Of a DNA stretch of 64,000 nt, positions 35,562 through 48,083 are shown in pieces. Source of the DNA: Camillea tinctor. Taxonomy: Eukaryota; Ascomycota; Sordariomycetes; Xylariales; Xylariaceae. Both the position numbers and the translations under genes were made by a program. The notes below the pieces were generated by a model. The model searched no databases. It saw only the letters and a program-made list of their open reading frames with translations, and was not told the origin of the DNA. Each line of letters starts with the position of its first letter. Position 1 is the stretch's first letter. Location: the NCBI GenBank assembly GCA_022578605.1, contig MU394055.1, positions 500,902 to 564,901 on the forward strand. Direction: 5' to 3'.

Positions 35562-38500
35562 ACTACTATCATTACTATTCTTTTTTTTCCCCCTTTCTTT
35601 CTTCCAAGTTTACTTGAAACACTACATTTTCATTATCATTACACCGACGGTTCTAATCGCGAGCATGCCAATTCGCGTTCCTTTGTTCAATAAGGGGGGG
35701 AGGGATTCATGAGGAGTTAGGTCGACGAAAAAAAAGCATGGCGTTCGGTCCCTGTTCAGAGTAAGGACCTAGAGTCAAGGGCGACTCCTATTAGGTTTTG
35801 TTGTTGTTGGGTCGTGGAGCATTCAGGTTGGAGGGATGAAGGTGTCTTTAATCAAGCCCCAGGTGGTGTTTTCGTAGCTGCATTAGCATGAGTCAAGGGA
35901 TACATGACGGGATTGTACAATATAGGTTATTTGCGCTGTGGCGCTTGTCCCGGAATATAGACGGTTGATTTATTAACAGGCGGTTTGCTCATTGAGGTCT
36001 ATAGTATAATACTAAGTATTCGTGCTTGCCTGTCTAATTTCAGGTACCTACCTAGGTACTTTACTTATTGTTCAATAGCTGCTGCCTTCTCTAACTGCAT
36101 TGCGATGGGAAGGGACGGAATCACAGAAGTCTTTACAGGCCTAACCTAGGTTGGGTTGCCTACTACTTCCTGACGATATCTCCTGACCTACTTTGCTCAC
36201 TGCAGCGTTCTTGGCTCTTCTCACCCCAACAAGGATCTTCGGGTTTCTCATTTCTTAGTTGTTTTCTAAGCTGTAGTGGCTGATGCTTCATGCCTACCTA
36301 AATCAACGATAGAATTCATTCTACTTACAACTAGGCACACGTTGGGGCTATGCGCAACTTCAAAAAATTCCCCTGAAGAATCAACTAGATGTATCAGGGT
36401 TAAAATCACCTAAAGAAGATGGACTGCTGCAATGGCGGTCTGTGAATGGTATAATTGAAAAAGGGAATAGGTTAGCATGATGATAGCCTATATTCAAGTC
36501 CAATTTTGAAACATTGCAACCAATGTTGTGGGTTGGTATGGGCTTCTGTCTTTGCCCTGGGAGACAAGGACTCGTCACTTGTTGTTCAAAGTTCTCGAGA
36601 TGCAGTGTTTGGCATATGAACACTAAGCCGAAAGCGGTCAAGCATGTACAGATTGCTAAACTCACCCCTCCCTCCCTTCTTTCTCCCCAGTCTGCCCTTC
36701 CGAATACGTACAAAGGAGTGGCTGGTAGGTACATTGCAGTGTAGTGTACATTATGGAATCAAATCTGCGATGCCAACTTGCGCAAAAAGAAAAAGTTAGC
36801 CTATATGAATTGCACATATTACCGTCTATATTATGATGACGATGCTTACTGGCTGGTAGAAGGATTGATGATTCCATCTCACTATTCTATGGCTATGATA
36901 CTCCGAAGCAGGTAGGAAGCGAACTAGGTAGATTCGCAACATATAGAAAAGGGAAGAAAAAAAATTGAGTTGCAGGTTTCAAGGTGGGCTTGATCTAACT
37001 GGTAAGTATGTACTACGTACATATAAGTCAGCACATACAAAGACAGCTCCACACGCCAATATGTATGTATGTCCGGTATGTACCTAAGTCGGGGCCACTC
37101 TGGACTTGCCTGCCTTGCATTGTTAAGTCTCTTTGAATTACCTCATACCTCAGGTGTGAGGCGTGAGGTGTGACTAAACTGCCTACCTAGTACATACAAG
37201 ACGCCATTGTACAGATCTGTACTTACACTACTAGTGCTAACCCAAGGTTAGCGTGGGATCAGGTACACAGTACCTACTGACCTGACTACGTATGTACTTA
37301 CCTATGCATGCGTACATACATACTACCTATATGTAGGTATAATGCACGCCACATGCCCCGGCTCTTACCTATTTAATGGACTACCTACATTACTACATAC
37401 CCGACATACCTGGGTACTATGTAGATGGATGGAGGTAGGTGTAAATGTAAATGGGGGGGGGGGGGGGTTAAGGGGACCTGTTTTTCTTGCTTAGTATTTC
37501 ATATACGAGTATGAGGTTACACTAGAGAATCCGAGCTTTAGCTAAGTGAAGAAGGGAAGCAAACAGCGGTTGACCTAGTATTTATTTATAATAAATGTGC
37601 AGTTTTCTTGCGATGTACCTGAAGATCGAAGCTGAGGTGTGACATGCTTACATTTGATTTCTAACATAGAGAGAGGTAAGTCTAGACGGGACTTACATAG
37701 TGAAGAGATAGGCTCCAACTCATAAGGTGCATAATCTAATGGAATAAGACCTCAGTGTGCGAATGGATATATAGTAGGTTACCTACTACTATTGTAGGTA
37801 GGTACGTGTATACATGCCTAGTTGTACATGCCTACTCTGATTAATTAGGTTGATATCAGCGATAACGAAGTTAGACTAAATCGGCTCCAGTGTTGGCAAG
37901 AAGCTCCGAAGCCTTGTGATTCGCTCCTGTTGATAGGGCAGCTTAAGTTAGTTGGACCTACCTAGGTTAGCTACTTAGTAACTGACCAGACTTCTCCGCA
38001 ACCGCCCTATCACTCGACATCACGTATCTCACCACATACATTACTACTTACACCACTACACACACATTACCATACATACCATTCATTCATTCATCCATTC
38101 ATCTTATTTTGTTTCTCTCTTTGACTACTCATTTGCTTTCAAGTTTCTAGTTTTAGTTTTTTTTACTATCGCATACAACAATCACATATCGGAAAATACT
38201 ACATCTCACACACATTGACATTCACACACACCCCCCCTCCCCATTGATGCCCCATCTCGCCTTTACTATTTTCCTTAGGTGGAGAGCTTCAAGTTCTACA
38301 TAAGTATTGCACCCCTGATTGTCAACTCAAGTAGTAGGTTATACGCATAAGTCCAAAGTTGCAGACTGGGTTCCACCACCACTACTACTGCTGCTACTAC
38401 CACCACCACCATCATAGGTCATCATCACCACCAAACCAACTATTCACCACTTTGCTATCCCTATTCACCCACTAAACTACTTATCACCACCAATTACCGT

Positions 38501-38711
38501 TTTGACACCACCCATCCCTCGAGTCATCGTATTCTCTCCTCGGGCCTCAAGTTTGCTTGCTGGGAATTTTCATAGCTTCTGGAGAACAAACACGATTCAC
38601 TCACTTGAGCAGTAAATCCCCCGTTCCCGTTCCCGAGACCCGAGAAGTCATCTGGCGGGTCCTCCCCAACGCCTCCCACCCGGTCACGGGTCGACGTGAA
38701 CTCTTTTCGAT
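35562..38711. other. Long intergenic spacer, 3.15 kb
   Basis: No supported gene between the two plus-strand genes. Contains dense TACCTA/TAGGTA/GTACATAC motifs (36040-36060, 37000-37440), a G15 run at 37453-37467, ATTC repeats at 38082-38104 and a CAC/ACT-rich tract at 38370-38500 that is probably the leader of the next gene. ORFs here are short and featureless. Confidence 0.6.
37453..37467. repeat. Poly-G run (15 nt)
   Basis: Uninterrupted G tract in AT-rich spacer; could form a G-quadruplex-like structure and its length may be uncertain. Confidence 0.85.
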
Positions 38712-41185
38712 ATGACGAATCCTTTCCACTACGGCCCGTCTGGCTACAACCCAGATGTAACACTCACTGGCATCCTACCACGCATCCGGTCATCGTATGC
38801 CTCCGTTGTATCCGGGTCTAATCCCAATCTTGCATCCTCGACCCCATCGCCACTCAACCGCCTCTCTTACCTCCTCAACCCCGCCACCGAATCCGCCTCC
38901 GACCTCTACTCGCTGCATCCTTCACGCACCCACGACATGGATGCAGACAACCATCACGACCAACATTCCACCGAAGTAGGTGCTGCCTACCTGGGATCAC
39001 GAGCCCCCCAGCTACCACCCTTTTCGAGAGCTTTCGAGATGTTCATGAAGTACGGCTCCTCGGACGGCGAATGGTCTCACATGCATGCGAACATGGGTTT
39101 TTTTACGCCATCATACCTTCAGGGGTCCACCTACATACAAAAGCTGGAAGAAGCATATAGAACGAAGGAGTCGCAGAAGGAAGGCCAGCAGCTGCCAGGT
39201 GTTGGGTTACCAAGCATAGGAGCTCATGCTTCTTTAGGCAGTAAGGCGCCGGCCTCTCATCTAGGAATGACATATGATCTGATCGAGCGAACACCGACTT
39301 TTGAAGACGATGGCTCCATACCTCCCCTGCCGACCCGATGGAACAAGGACGACAAGTATGGTGCATTGGAGGTATCTGTCGATGGGCTAGAAGTCAAATA
39401 TCAAGGGTCTAGGCAGAACCCCAGAGAGCAGGAACACGAAGTTTGTGGTATACGTGCCGACCACCCAATGCCCTCACAAGCCGGTGTCTATTATTTCGAG
39501 GTAACCCTCTTGTCTAGAAGACGGGACGAGTATGTTGGGATCAACTAGTCCGTGGAATTTGAAGCAAATCTGACTTGCGAGTATAGAACTACCGTATGTA
39601 TTGGCTTTCTCACGAAGAATGTGGCCCTGTCCAGACCACCGGGCTGGGAACCCGATTCCTACGGCTATCACGGTGACGATGGCGACGTATACTCTGGGGG
39701 AAACGTTGGCAAAAGGTATAAGGACACTTTCGGCCCCGAAGACACCATTGGATGTGGTATCAACTTCCGAACGGGCTCCGTCTTCTTCACGAAGAATGCG
39801 AATGAGTTGGGTGTGTTTCCCCAAGCTACAAAACTGCCTTCGCGCTCTAATCTTTGGTGTTAGGAGTTGCATTCCAGAATGTCAAGGGAAAGCTTTATCC
39901 GGCTGTGGGTATGAAGAAAGCAGGTGAACATGTTCGCGTGAACTTCGGCCAGAAGCCGTTCATTTTCCCCATTGATAATTATATGAACGTATGTATTCAT
40001 GTACAGCATAACCCAAGGGAACCATGCATGGCGGCATGAAGAGAGGAAGCCCAAACAAGTTACTGCAAGCTAACATCTCTTTAGAAGGAGCAAGAAATCA
40101 TCAGAAGCGCCATTGCCAAGACGAGGTGAAAAAGTGCCCCAACTCCACATTCTAGTCTCTAAGCTAACAATTGTAGTATCGAGAAATTGGTCTCGCCCCC
40201 TATTAATGAAACGGAGCTTATTCAACAACTTGTATGTCCCTAGAAAACTGCGTTCATGTATAGAAGTTCTTGACTAAGACTCGAGTATTAGGTCCTCCAA
40301 TTTTTACAACATGATGGCTATGTTGAAACCGCACGAGCATTTGCAGAGGAAATTCAGAACGAAAAACAAGCCCTAAGGATTGACTCCGGCGTTCCCGTGA
40401 CAGGAATCAATATTAAGGACGATGAAGATGCCCATCGTAGGCAACGTAAGTTTTGACATGAATATTCATCTTCCCATTACTAATGTAAGTAGGCATTCGG
40501 AGAGCTATCCTAGAAGGCGACATCGATAGGGCCTTACGATATACCGACAAATATTATTCGCACGTATTAAAAGACAACAGTCATGTCTACTTCAAGTTAA
40601 AATGTCGGAAGTTCATCGAAATGGTGCGAAAATTGGCGGAGCAAAACTCTGGTACTAGCAAAAAGAGCAACGGCCATTCCTATGACGACATTCCTAATGA
40701 GATGGACGTTGATGAGAATGGTTTCACAGACAAGATGGAGGAAGATGGACTGGATTTGCAAGCAGACGAGGTGGACTTGCTTATTGAAACAATCGAGTAC
40801 GGGCAGGCCTTGCACGCAGAATTCAAAGACGACCCGCGGCGAGAGGTTGGGAAAACACTGGAGGATGTTTTTGCCCTCTTAGCGTATACCAACCCTCTCC
40901 AGGTCAAAGAGGTCGCTCCTCTGCTAGACCGAAAGGGCCGAGTAGCAGTTGCTGAAGAGCTAAACTCGGCTATCCTCTGTAAGGCTAACCCCTGCATTAC
41001 TTTCGCTTCTGCATCACTAACTTCCTTTATTAGCGTCTCTAGGGAAATCGTCACGCTCAGCACTGGAGAACCTCTATGGCCAGACTAGCGTCTTACTTGA
41101 TTATCTCCGTGATGAGGGTGGGCCAGGGTCATTTGTCACTATACGGTCTGTTATCGACAAGATTCCTAAATCCCAACCATTCTAG
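38712..41185 (+). CDS. GID1: RanBPM/RanBP9 homologue (Gid1/Vid30), GID/CTLH ubiquitin-ligase scaffold
   Basis: Exons are 38712-39529, 39587-39810, 39864-39988, 40085-40125, 40177-40231, 40292-40445, 40493-40978 and 41034-41185, giving 684 residues. Gid1 is the scaffold of the GID/CTLH E3 ligase that degrades gluconeogenic enzymes. A SPRY domain (about 225-395) shows [41 protein letters not shown] and [16 protein letters not shown]. LisH follows (about 403-440, [27 protein letters not shown]), then CTLH (about 473-530, [13 protein letters not shown]) and a CRA region to the C-terminus. An in-frame TAG at 39546 is removed by a GTATGT...TATAG intron that rebuilds RDETTVCIGF, so the gene is intact. 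The ~200-residue N-terminal extension is Ser/Pro-rich. All seven introns are short and phase-consistent. Confidence 0.92.
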
Positions 41186-44100
41186 AATAGCATCAACAGG
41201 ACACAAGACACAACTGCTAGATGGTAGTATTATTATATCAACCTTAACTACCCTTGTAGGCTGTCGGTCAACCCTCCCCAGCATTTCTTTATACACAAAT
41301 CACCATGGAAGCACCCATATATTCACCTCTCTTAATTCGTACCCGGACCGATATAACGGCATTAGGACTGGAGTTTAGGCCGGTTATCTTGTTTGGATGT
41401 GATGAGCATAGCTTTCATTTCCTATGCACTATTCTCTGAGGTTTCCTAGTAGGAACTGGTCATTGTCTGTGACAGAGACCGAATGGAACGACCATTCAAT
41501 CCTAGGTGTTCTCATGACGCCCCCTTCCCCCTTCTCCTTGAATTAGTTACGGGCTCTGATTTGGCGACTAGTCAGAATCCAGCAACGATGTCTGGTTTTT
41601 TTTTCACTTCATCATGGCTGATTTGTCTCACAAATCCGATTTTTATGTCTACATTATGCGATGGGTTATGCAGGATTGAAAGCGAAAAAAAACAATGGAA
41701 GGTGGGACATTCTCCTCATAGACCAAACTACTAGTATGTCTAGCAATAAGCGACAGAGAGCAGCAGCTTGTATGGAGGTTTGCATCAGGAAGTGGTCAAT
41801 TTATGTTCCCTTCCCCTTTTCTTTGGCCCAAGACGCACCCTCCACCAACCCCCTTCCCGCTCATCCCTTGTACCCCAAATATTGATGTCACAGCGGTATG
41901 CCAGAAAGTCAGTGGCCTCATTAGATAATAAATGCACATACACTAGAATGAAATTGGCAACAGGGCATCAGAAGGTTCCGCCACAGTTGACACGTACGCA
42001 CGCAAAGAAAATCAAGAATTCAAGACGTGCTACGGCATCACGTGAAACAGTAAAAGACTGATGAGAGGAAGGGAAAAAAAACATTTATCTCCATCCATCC
42101 TATTCATCCTCACTTCGAGTATGGACGAACAAAGATGAGGGATTATTTTACTATTGGTATTAACACCTCATAGGGGAGCACCAAAGGAGGGATAAATATG
42201 ATTACATTGGATAACCACAGGCCGGCAAAGTATCTATTGAGTTGAGAGATGTTTCATTGTTCCCTTGGTGACGCCATATGGTACAAGGGCAAGAGTGTGT
42301 TGTTGGACCAATGGTCTAAGTAGAATGAATTACTAGCGGTTAACAGTACTCTGATAGTAGCCGAATAGATTTCATTCATACGCATCTCCCCTATATATAT
42401 ATACATACGTAAAACATATATGTGAGAACTAAAAGCGACTCTTAGATTAGATGTCATGTTGCCTTATATTCAAGTTTTCACCATCGACCATGACGTAAAT
42501 GCTAGTGGCTTAGGGTAATCTAATAGGGGCAATGGAAGCTGGTCAAGGCACCATTGCAGCTTTTTCACATACACAAATGGTGTTTCTTAGGCGCATAAGT
42601 TGCAACTTTTGGCGTTTTATTAATCCATACTATATATGGGGTGTACCTCTTTATTTCTCTGTTTCTACCCCCAATGTTAAGGAGGTGGGGAGAAGAGGCC
42701 CCTTATAAATGATGATAAATTTGCAAACGGGACCCAAAAAAACAAATAACAAAAAGACTAAAACCTCCCTTTCCTCCCCTACCATGGATATATTGATGCT
42801 GATAATATAGGTTTCCCGTCCAGACCGAATTTAAAGATGAAAAAGCCAAAATTAGATAAATATGAAAAATCATGAAGTTTGGTGTGCTCTAATCGCCGTG
42901 ATAGTGATCCGTTCCGTCCTGTCTGGTATGTTATAATGTCTCTCTATACCCCACGTGATGGATATAATTGTAATGATCGTTGGTTTGATTCCTTGTTATT
43001 TTTGTTTTTTGTTCGTTGTATATGATGATTCGATATAAGGGGTGTTAGGTATGCTCATGATGATGATTGATGATCGATGCCATATAGAATAAATTGCGAT
43101 TACCCGAGGGTACTCCGAGGTTGCCTTTTTTTTCTCCCTTTGCCCCACATGATTGAGTTGGTGGGGGTTGTGTTAAGATGGAGTCAAAGTGTCTAATTGC
43201 GGAGATGGGGCGGAATTCGAAGTGTGTCGAGAAGTAGAGATGGGAAAATAAAATAAATGGACCAAACACACGTCATTGTCTCCTGCAAACGCCGAAATCT
43301 TGGCCCTGCGAGAATGCGGTAGGTAATGTCCACATGTATGTACTCATGTACGTACCCCTCCCGGTTCCGTAAGAGAGTCAAGTCCGGATCCGATATCTTG
43401 AAGAGTGAAGGAGACGACTTTCGTTTCTTTATTATCCCCCGGACGCTATACTGCTCGCCCCCCCCCACTCTCCCCTTTCCACACGCTCGCATGAAAGCAA
43501 TGCAGCAGCGGCACCTTATCGCATGATATCGTGCCGTTGGTTTCCTTTTCGTTTTATTTTTTTCTTGGTTTGGCAAGGAGGGGGGGAAGAGGAAAATTAA
43601 GACGAGGAGGAAAAGGAAGAGGAGGAGGGGGCAGGGTCCTGAGGTGGATGTTCCTCCTAAACTCCTAAACCGTTCATTCATACGAACTACTAGCAAAGTA
43701 GCGCATGAACTAGTTTAAGTCGACGGGACAAGAAACGCGAGAGAGATAAGACATCCGACAGAAATGGCGTAGAGCAAAATTCGAGGACCCGCAACCTGAC
43801 ACTGGATTTGGGATGGGTTTTCCTTCTTTTCCCGACCCTTTCATCCTCCATCCTCATTCCATCCTATTATTCCGTCCTGTGCCGCATTAAACGAGGAAAA
43901 GGAAAATAGGGGGGGGGAGAGGAATCAAAGAATGGAGGATGGAATTGTAGTTCTTGTCGACAAGAGAGGAAAAAAGACCCCGAAAAAGATATCCAGGGTC
44001 TTTTTTTTCACTCTCTATAGCCCCGCTTTAATTCTTTTTCTGGTGTTTCTTTTCTTGTTCGGACACCCCTCCTAGGTAGCATGGTATCCAATGCACCCTT

Positions 44101-44203
44101 GTAAATAGAGGTATCATGGCTTCTTTCAAACCTCGGTATTGCAAACACAAGCAACACTACCACCCCCATGCTCGGGGAAACGGGATGAGATTCCCCCGGG
44201 CGC

Positions 44204-44251
44204 GGGGGGGGGGGGGGGGGCGGGGGGGGGGGGGGGCGGGGGGGGCGCGGC
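44204..44251. repeat. G-rich homopolymer tract beside assembly gap
   Basis: Almost pure G, 48 bases with only five C interruptions, ending at the N gap. It faces a 31-base C run at 44358-44388. Confidence 0.85.
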
Positions 44252-44261
44252 NNNNNNNNNN
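44252..44261. other. Assembly gap (10 N)
   Basis: Ten undetermined bases. The true size is unknown because fixed-length N runs are often placeholders. Confidence 0.99.
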
Positions 44262-44356
44262 CTAATATTTTTAATTTTTGTTTATATCACTCCAGCCATT
44301 TTAAACAAACCAAAACAACACCACCACCCCCAGGCGCCCGCTTTTGTTATTCGAAC

Positions 44357-44357
<1 letters not shown>

Positions 44358-44388
<31 letters not shown>
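44358..44388. repeat. Poly-C run (31 nt)
   Basis: Uninterrupted C tract about 96 bases beyond the N gap; it is complementary to the G tract before the gap. Confidence 0.9.
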
Positions 44389-44391
<3 letters not shown>

Positions 44392-44765
44392 CGACGACAA
44401 ACAGTTTTGGAGAAAAAAAAGAAAGTAGAAAGTAGAAGAAGTCAAGCAAACGAAAGAGGAGACGTGTGCTTCGGTTTGAATGAAGTATATGCATGAATGT
44501 TTCTTTTTTTTTTGGGCCCCCTCTTTCTCCCTGCATAGATAGCAAATCGAATTTCGTGCGAAAAGTGTGAATAATCCTTATTTTGAGACCGAAGGAGGAG
44601 TTCATAATAGGTAACAGATGGGTTGCATGACGTAGAGCCGGTAAGTGGCGGGTATCGGGAGAGAGACAAGATAGTAGGTAGGCAAGCAGATAGGATGGGC
44701 GAATGAATGGAAACCCAAGTTTTGTGGTGGTTTCCATGAGTGGTTGAAGTGTCTGTCCCCTTTCT

Positions 44766-45020
44766 CTACGATATCACGATGCCCTCCATGTCTCGCATCA
44801 GCACCGCCATCTGCGCCCGCTTGGCCGCCTCGGCCACCAGGTTCAGGTCCCGGATGAAGACGTCGGTGCTCGGCGTCTTCTGCGCGGGAGGCGGCGGCGG
44901 CGCGAACGAGGACGAGGATGACGGCGAGCCCTGGTGGCTGTGGCTCATCGTGGTAGAGGAGGTTGTGAAGGCGGCGGCGGCGGTGGTCATGTTGGTGGGC
45001 GAGGAGATGGGTGCGTTCAT
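44766..45020 (-). CDS. Small protein of 84 residues, possibly conserved in fungi
   Basis: Single-exon ORF. The N-terminal half is low complexity (Thr, Ser, Pro, Ala: TTAAAAFTTSSTTMSHSHQG, then PPPPP). The C-terminal third is different in character, an amphipathic helix with RDLNLVAEAAKRAQMAVLMR, ending DMEGIVIS. The helix looks like a real folded or partner-binding segment and I have a weak impression that similar C-termini occur in other Pezizomycotina. The ORF is clearly GC-richer than the AT-rich flanks, which also supports coding. No signal peptide or membrane segment is present, and it has no neighbour within 3 kb. Function unknown. Confidence 0.5.
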   Translation of the reverse strand: MNAPISSPTNMTTAAAAFTTSSTTMSHSHQGSPSSSSSFAPPPPPAQKTPSTDVFIRDLNLVAEAAKRAQMAVLMRDMEGIVIS

Positions 45021-48000
45021 TTTTTGGGGGGTGTATAAGTAGATAAGATGATGTAAATGGATTAAGTTGGGAGAAGGTAAATTTGATATATAAATTCTTC
45101 CGTCTCCTTTGAACTGATGTCACAAAATAGAGGGGCAAATGATTAATTGAAATAGGTTTGTAGGCTTTTTCTTCTTCTCTTTCCTTTTCTTTTAGCGTGG
45201 CTTTGTATACTCGGCAGTACTCGGCCCTCGGATTGTTGCAGCTTCGTTCTAGTCTTTTTCCTGGCCCGGCCTAAATACCTGACCTAGGTAATCTAAGAAA
45301 AAAAAGAGTAATAATTAATATCGGTTTCCCGTCTTTGCGATAATGCAGGATGGAAATGTTTTCATGTGGTTTTCAATATCACACGATATATCGTACGACA
45401 ACTTTAATGGATAGGTTCTGTAGGTAATGGGTAATATCGATGTTACTGATAATGAGGGTGGAAAGGCCCGACGAGGTGTGCAAGTCTTATTTTGCTTTTT
45501 CCCCTTGGAAGCAGTGATATATATAGAGAAGAATATAGTGTCTCACTGTCTCTTCTCTTTCGTGGAACCAAGGTTGGTAATAAATAATGTGGAGGGGGGA
45601 GGGATAAAAACGTGTTAGTTTTGGTTTGGGTGAAAATGCCAGGGTTGGGATAAAAAAGAGAAATAGAAATGAAAACCTCGACGAAAACCACGCGAGGATG
45701 GTGTAGGATGATCAGACAGGGAGACCGGTGGTTGGTGGACTGGGGGTTGTGGATTGATGAATGGTGTCTCAAGAGTCACCAATTCCTTTTTGGGTAATTA
45801 GGGGTGGGATAAGTGAGCAGGAAGCGTGGGAGGATTCCAAAGATGGTGTGTGGTTTCTTAGTATTGCTTGCACTAGTAGGTATAGCGGTGATAAGCTGAA
45901 TACATTAAATAGTACATATACTCGAATACGACGATCTGCTTCTCGAGTTGGTGGTTTAAAGCAACTTAGGTTTTACTAAGTTTGGGCAGGTACTTAAGGT
46001 GATATCAATGAATAGTATAGCCTATATTGGTATATTGAGGTGTCAAGCAGATGGGAAAAGTTAGGTCAATAGGAAACATTATATGAACCTAACCACCGAA
46101 CAGCCGGGACGGACGAGAGAGATATATAAGATAATGTGTTTGAAAGACGGAATACATGAAAGCGTAGATGGCCGAAGACGGTGCCTCGAGAGACAAAGAC
46201 AATGGTGGCAACCGGACGGAGCCTCAGGTACCTACCCTCGACTACGATGACTTACACCATGTAATCCATATATACCTATAATGCAACTTAGAACCCCCCT
46301 TTACGATTGTATAAGTAACCCAAGTCATATTCATCTAGGTTAGGCACATTTCCCCCCTCCAATATTTAGACTGCATGAAGCCAGAAGAAGATAGAAAAGA
46401 CGGGCTGATAAAAAAGAGAACTGAAGTCTGGGTGTCCTTAGGACTCTTCTAGATGCCTACTAAACATTGAACTGCCTAACCTAGGTAGTTGATGTAGTTG
46501 TATATACAAATAATAGTAACCTATGTACTTACACTGCTACACTACTAGGTTAGTTAATACCAGCCGAGCTGGCCAACCGGGGTTACTGCAACCTTGACAC
46601 AAGCCGGAAGTCCAGGGTTCCTGGTCCGCGAGTAAGTGCATCATCGTTTTACGACATCATCGCACATATATCAAGGGATCGACCGCTTAGCTGCCTTCCA
46701 AGATAAATAGGGTATAATAGGTAGAGATGGGACCCAGAATGGATAACTTGTAACTAACATGTTTCCAGTGTGATTGTAACTGATGAGTTGTTACCTATCC
46801 TATTAATTACTTATGAGGCCCTGCATAACTACCCCTTTGTTCATCGGCGCATTTCTCGGACAAGCAAAACGCATGGACCGTTCTGGCTCTTTTCGTTTCT
46901 TTTTTTTTTTTCATGATTAACCCGGTAACAACGAAAAAAACAGGAATTATATCAGGTATAGTAGTATGCATCATCGTACTTGGTTACAGTTGCGGCTCAA
47001 GGAATAGGCTGATGGGTTGCCGAAGGGTCTCCATGTATCCATCCTCATCTTGATTGAGTTGCGATTCAACCGTACAATCTAACCCGTACAGTACTGTAAC
47101 AAACATATAACCTAGTGTACTAACCTAGGACACAACCAATTTTCAGGGACCCCCACCCCACATAACTCCAATACTTAGTGTTGTACATATGTATGTAGTA
47201 GGTACATCGTTTCTTAGGGAGTTATACGGTACAGACTACATAAGCACGTATGTAGCGAATACCCCTGGTTTTCTTCTCCCCCTCTTCTCCCCTCTCTTCT
47301 CCCCCCTCCCCGCAATGTGCCCCGGACTTTTCCCAAGCCAGTTGGTTGGCGATCATCTTTTTTTTTTTCCTGCTTCCACCAACTTTCATCATCTATCGAA
47401 GATTCGTACCTGAGATCGATATCCGCCAAGGTCAATGCCATGTCCAGAGTTGTATACCGATGCAAGCCACTCTGCAGAGAAAGCACCGGAATTGATACCT
47501 AGGTCTGCAATGGCACCGTGTCATTGTCCAATCTACATCTCCTTACGTGCACGCATACGTAGGTGAGTGTGAATCTGTACTACACGCTCGTATGGAGTAC
47601 TAAGCATCGAGGACCCTTAAATGGGAAAAATCGGGTCTAGGTACATATCGCAATGCCCCCACCTGCCCACACCAATCCTTCTAACCTAAGCAGTGAACCT
47701 TGTCTGTCGGGTGTCTCCACCTGTCGATTGCTCATCTAAGTTTTTATTCTATTTTTTAAACTTTTACCTTACCTGATGGGTGCTCATGGCACGATTCAGG
47801 TCCACCGCATCCGTTCATTGGATGTAAATTTTTCTCTATCGGTCCGTTGGGACGAATCCCCGACCAGTCGGCGTGACACGGACAGCCGATCCCCTCGGCG
47901 CAGGGAGGTGTTATCGCTATCGCTTAATCGGTACGGCGCTACGGCGGAATTTTTTATTTACACCAAGCAGAAGTACGAAGTACCCAACCTAGACCCGTCA

Positions 48001-48083
48001 TTCGTCATTCGTCAACCGTTCAACACCACACCAGCTTGATATACAAGTAGAGGCGACCTCCGTGCCCGCATTCACATTCGATC
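45021..48083. other. Long intergenic spacer between divergent genes, 3.06 kb
   Basis: No supported gene. AT-rich with many short tracts, CCTAGG-centred motifs near 45287, 46489, 47123 and 47497, and a C/T-rich patch at 47270-47320. Short ORFs on both strands (for example 45443-45772 and 47776-48039) show no family resemblance. Confidence 0.6.

Larger units (their letters stand above)
41186..44765. other. Long intergenic spacer with assembly gap, 3.6 kb
   Basis: 3' flank of Gid1 and then AT-rich sequence. From 42600 on it has many homopolymer runs. ORFs such as 43193-43696 (minus) are low-complexity and lack family features. The G/C homopolymer tracts and N gap near 44204-44388 are listed separately. 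No gene supported. Confidence 0.55.

Noticed and set aside
39546..39548. In-frame TAG suggesting the RanBPM homologue is broken
   Set aside because: A GTATGT...TATAG intron (39530-39586) removes it and rebuilds the conserved SPRY sequence RDETTVCIGF in phase.
43193..43696. 167-residue minus-strand ORF in the spacer
   Set aside because: Composition follows the local poly-pyrimidine tracts and there are no domain or family features; no splice extension improves it.
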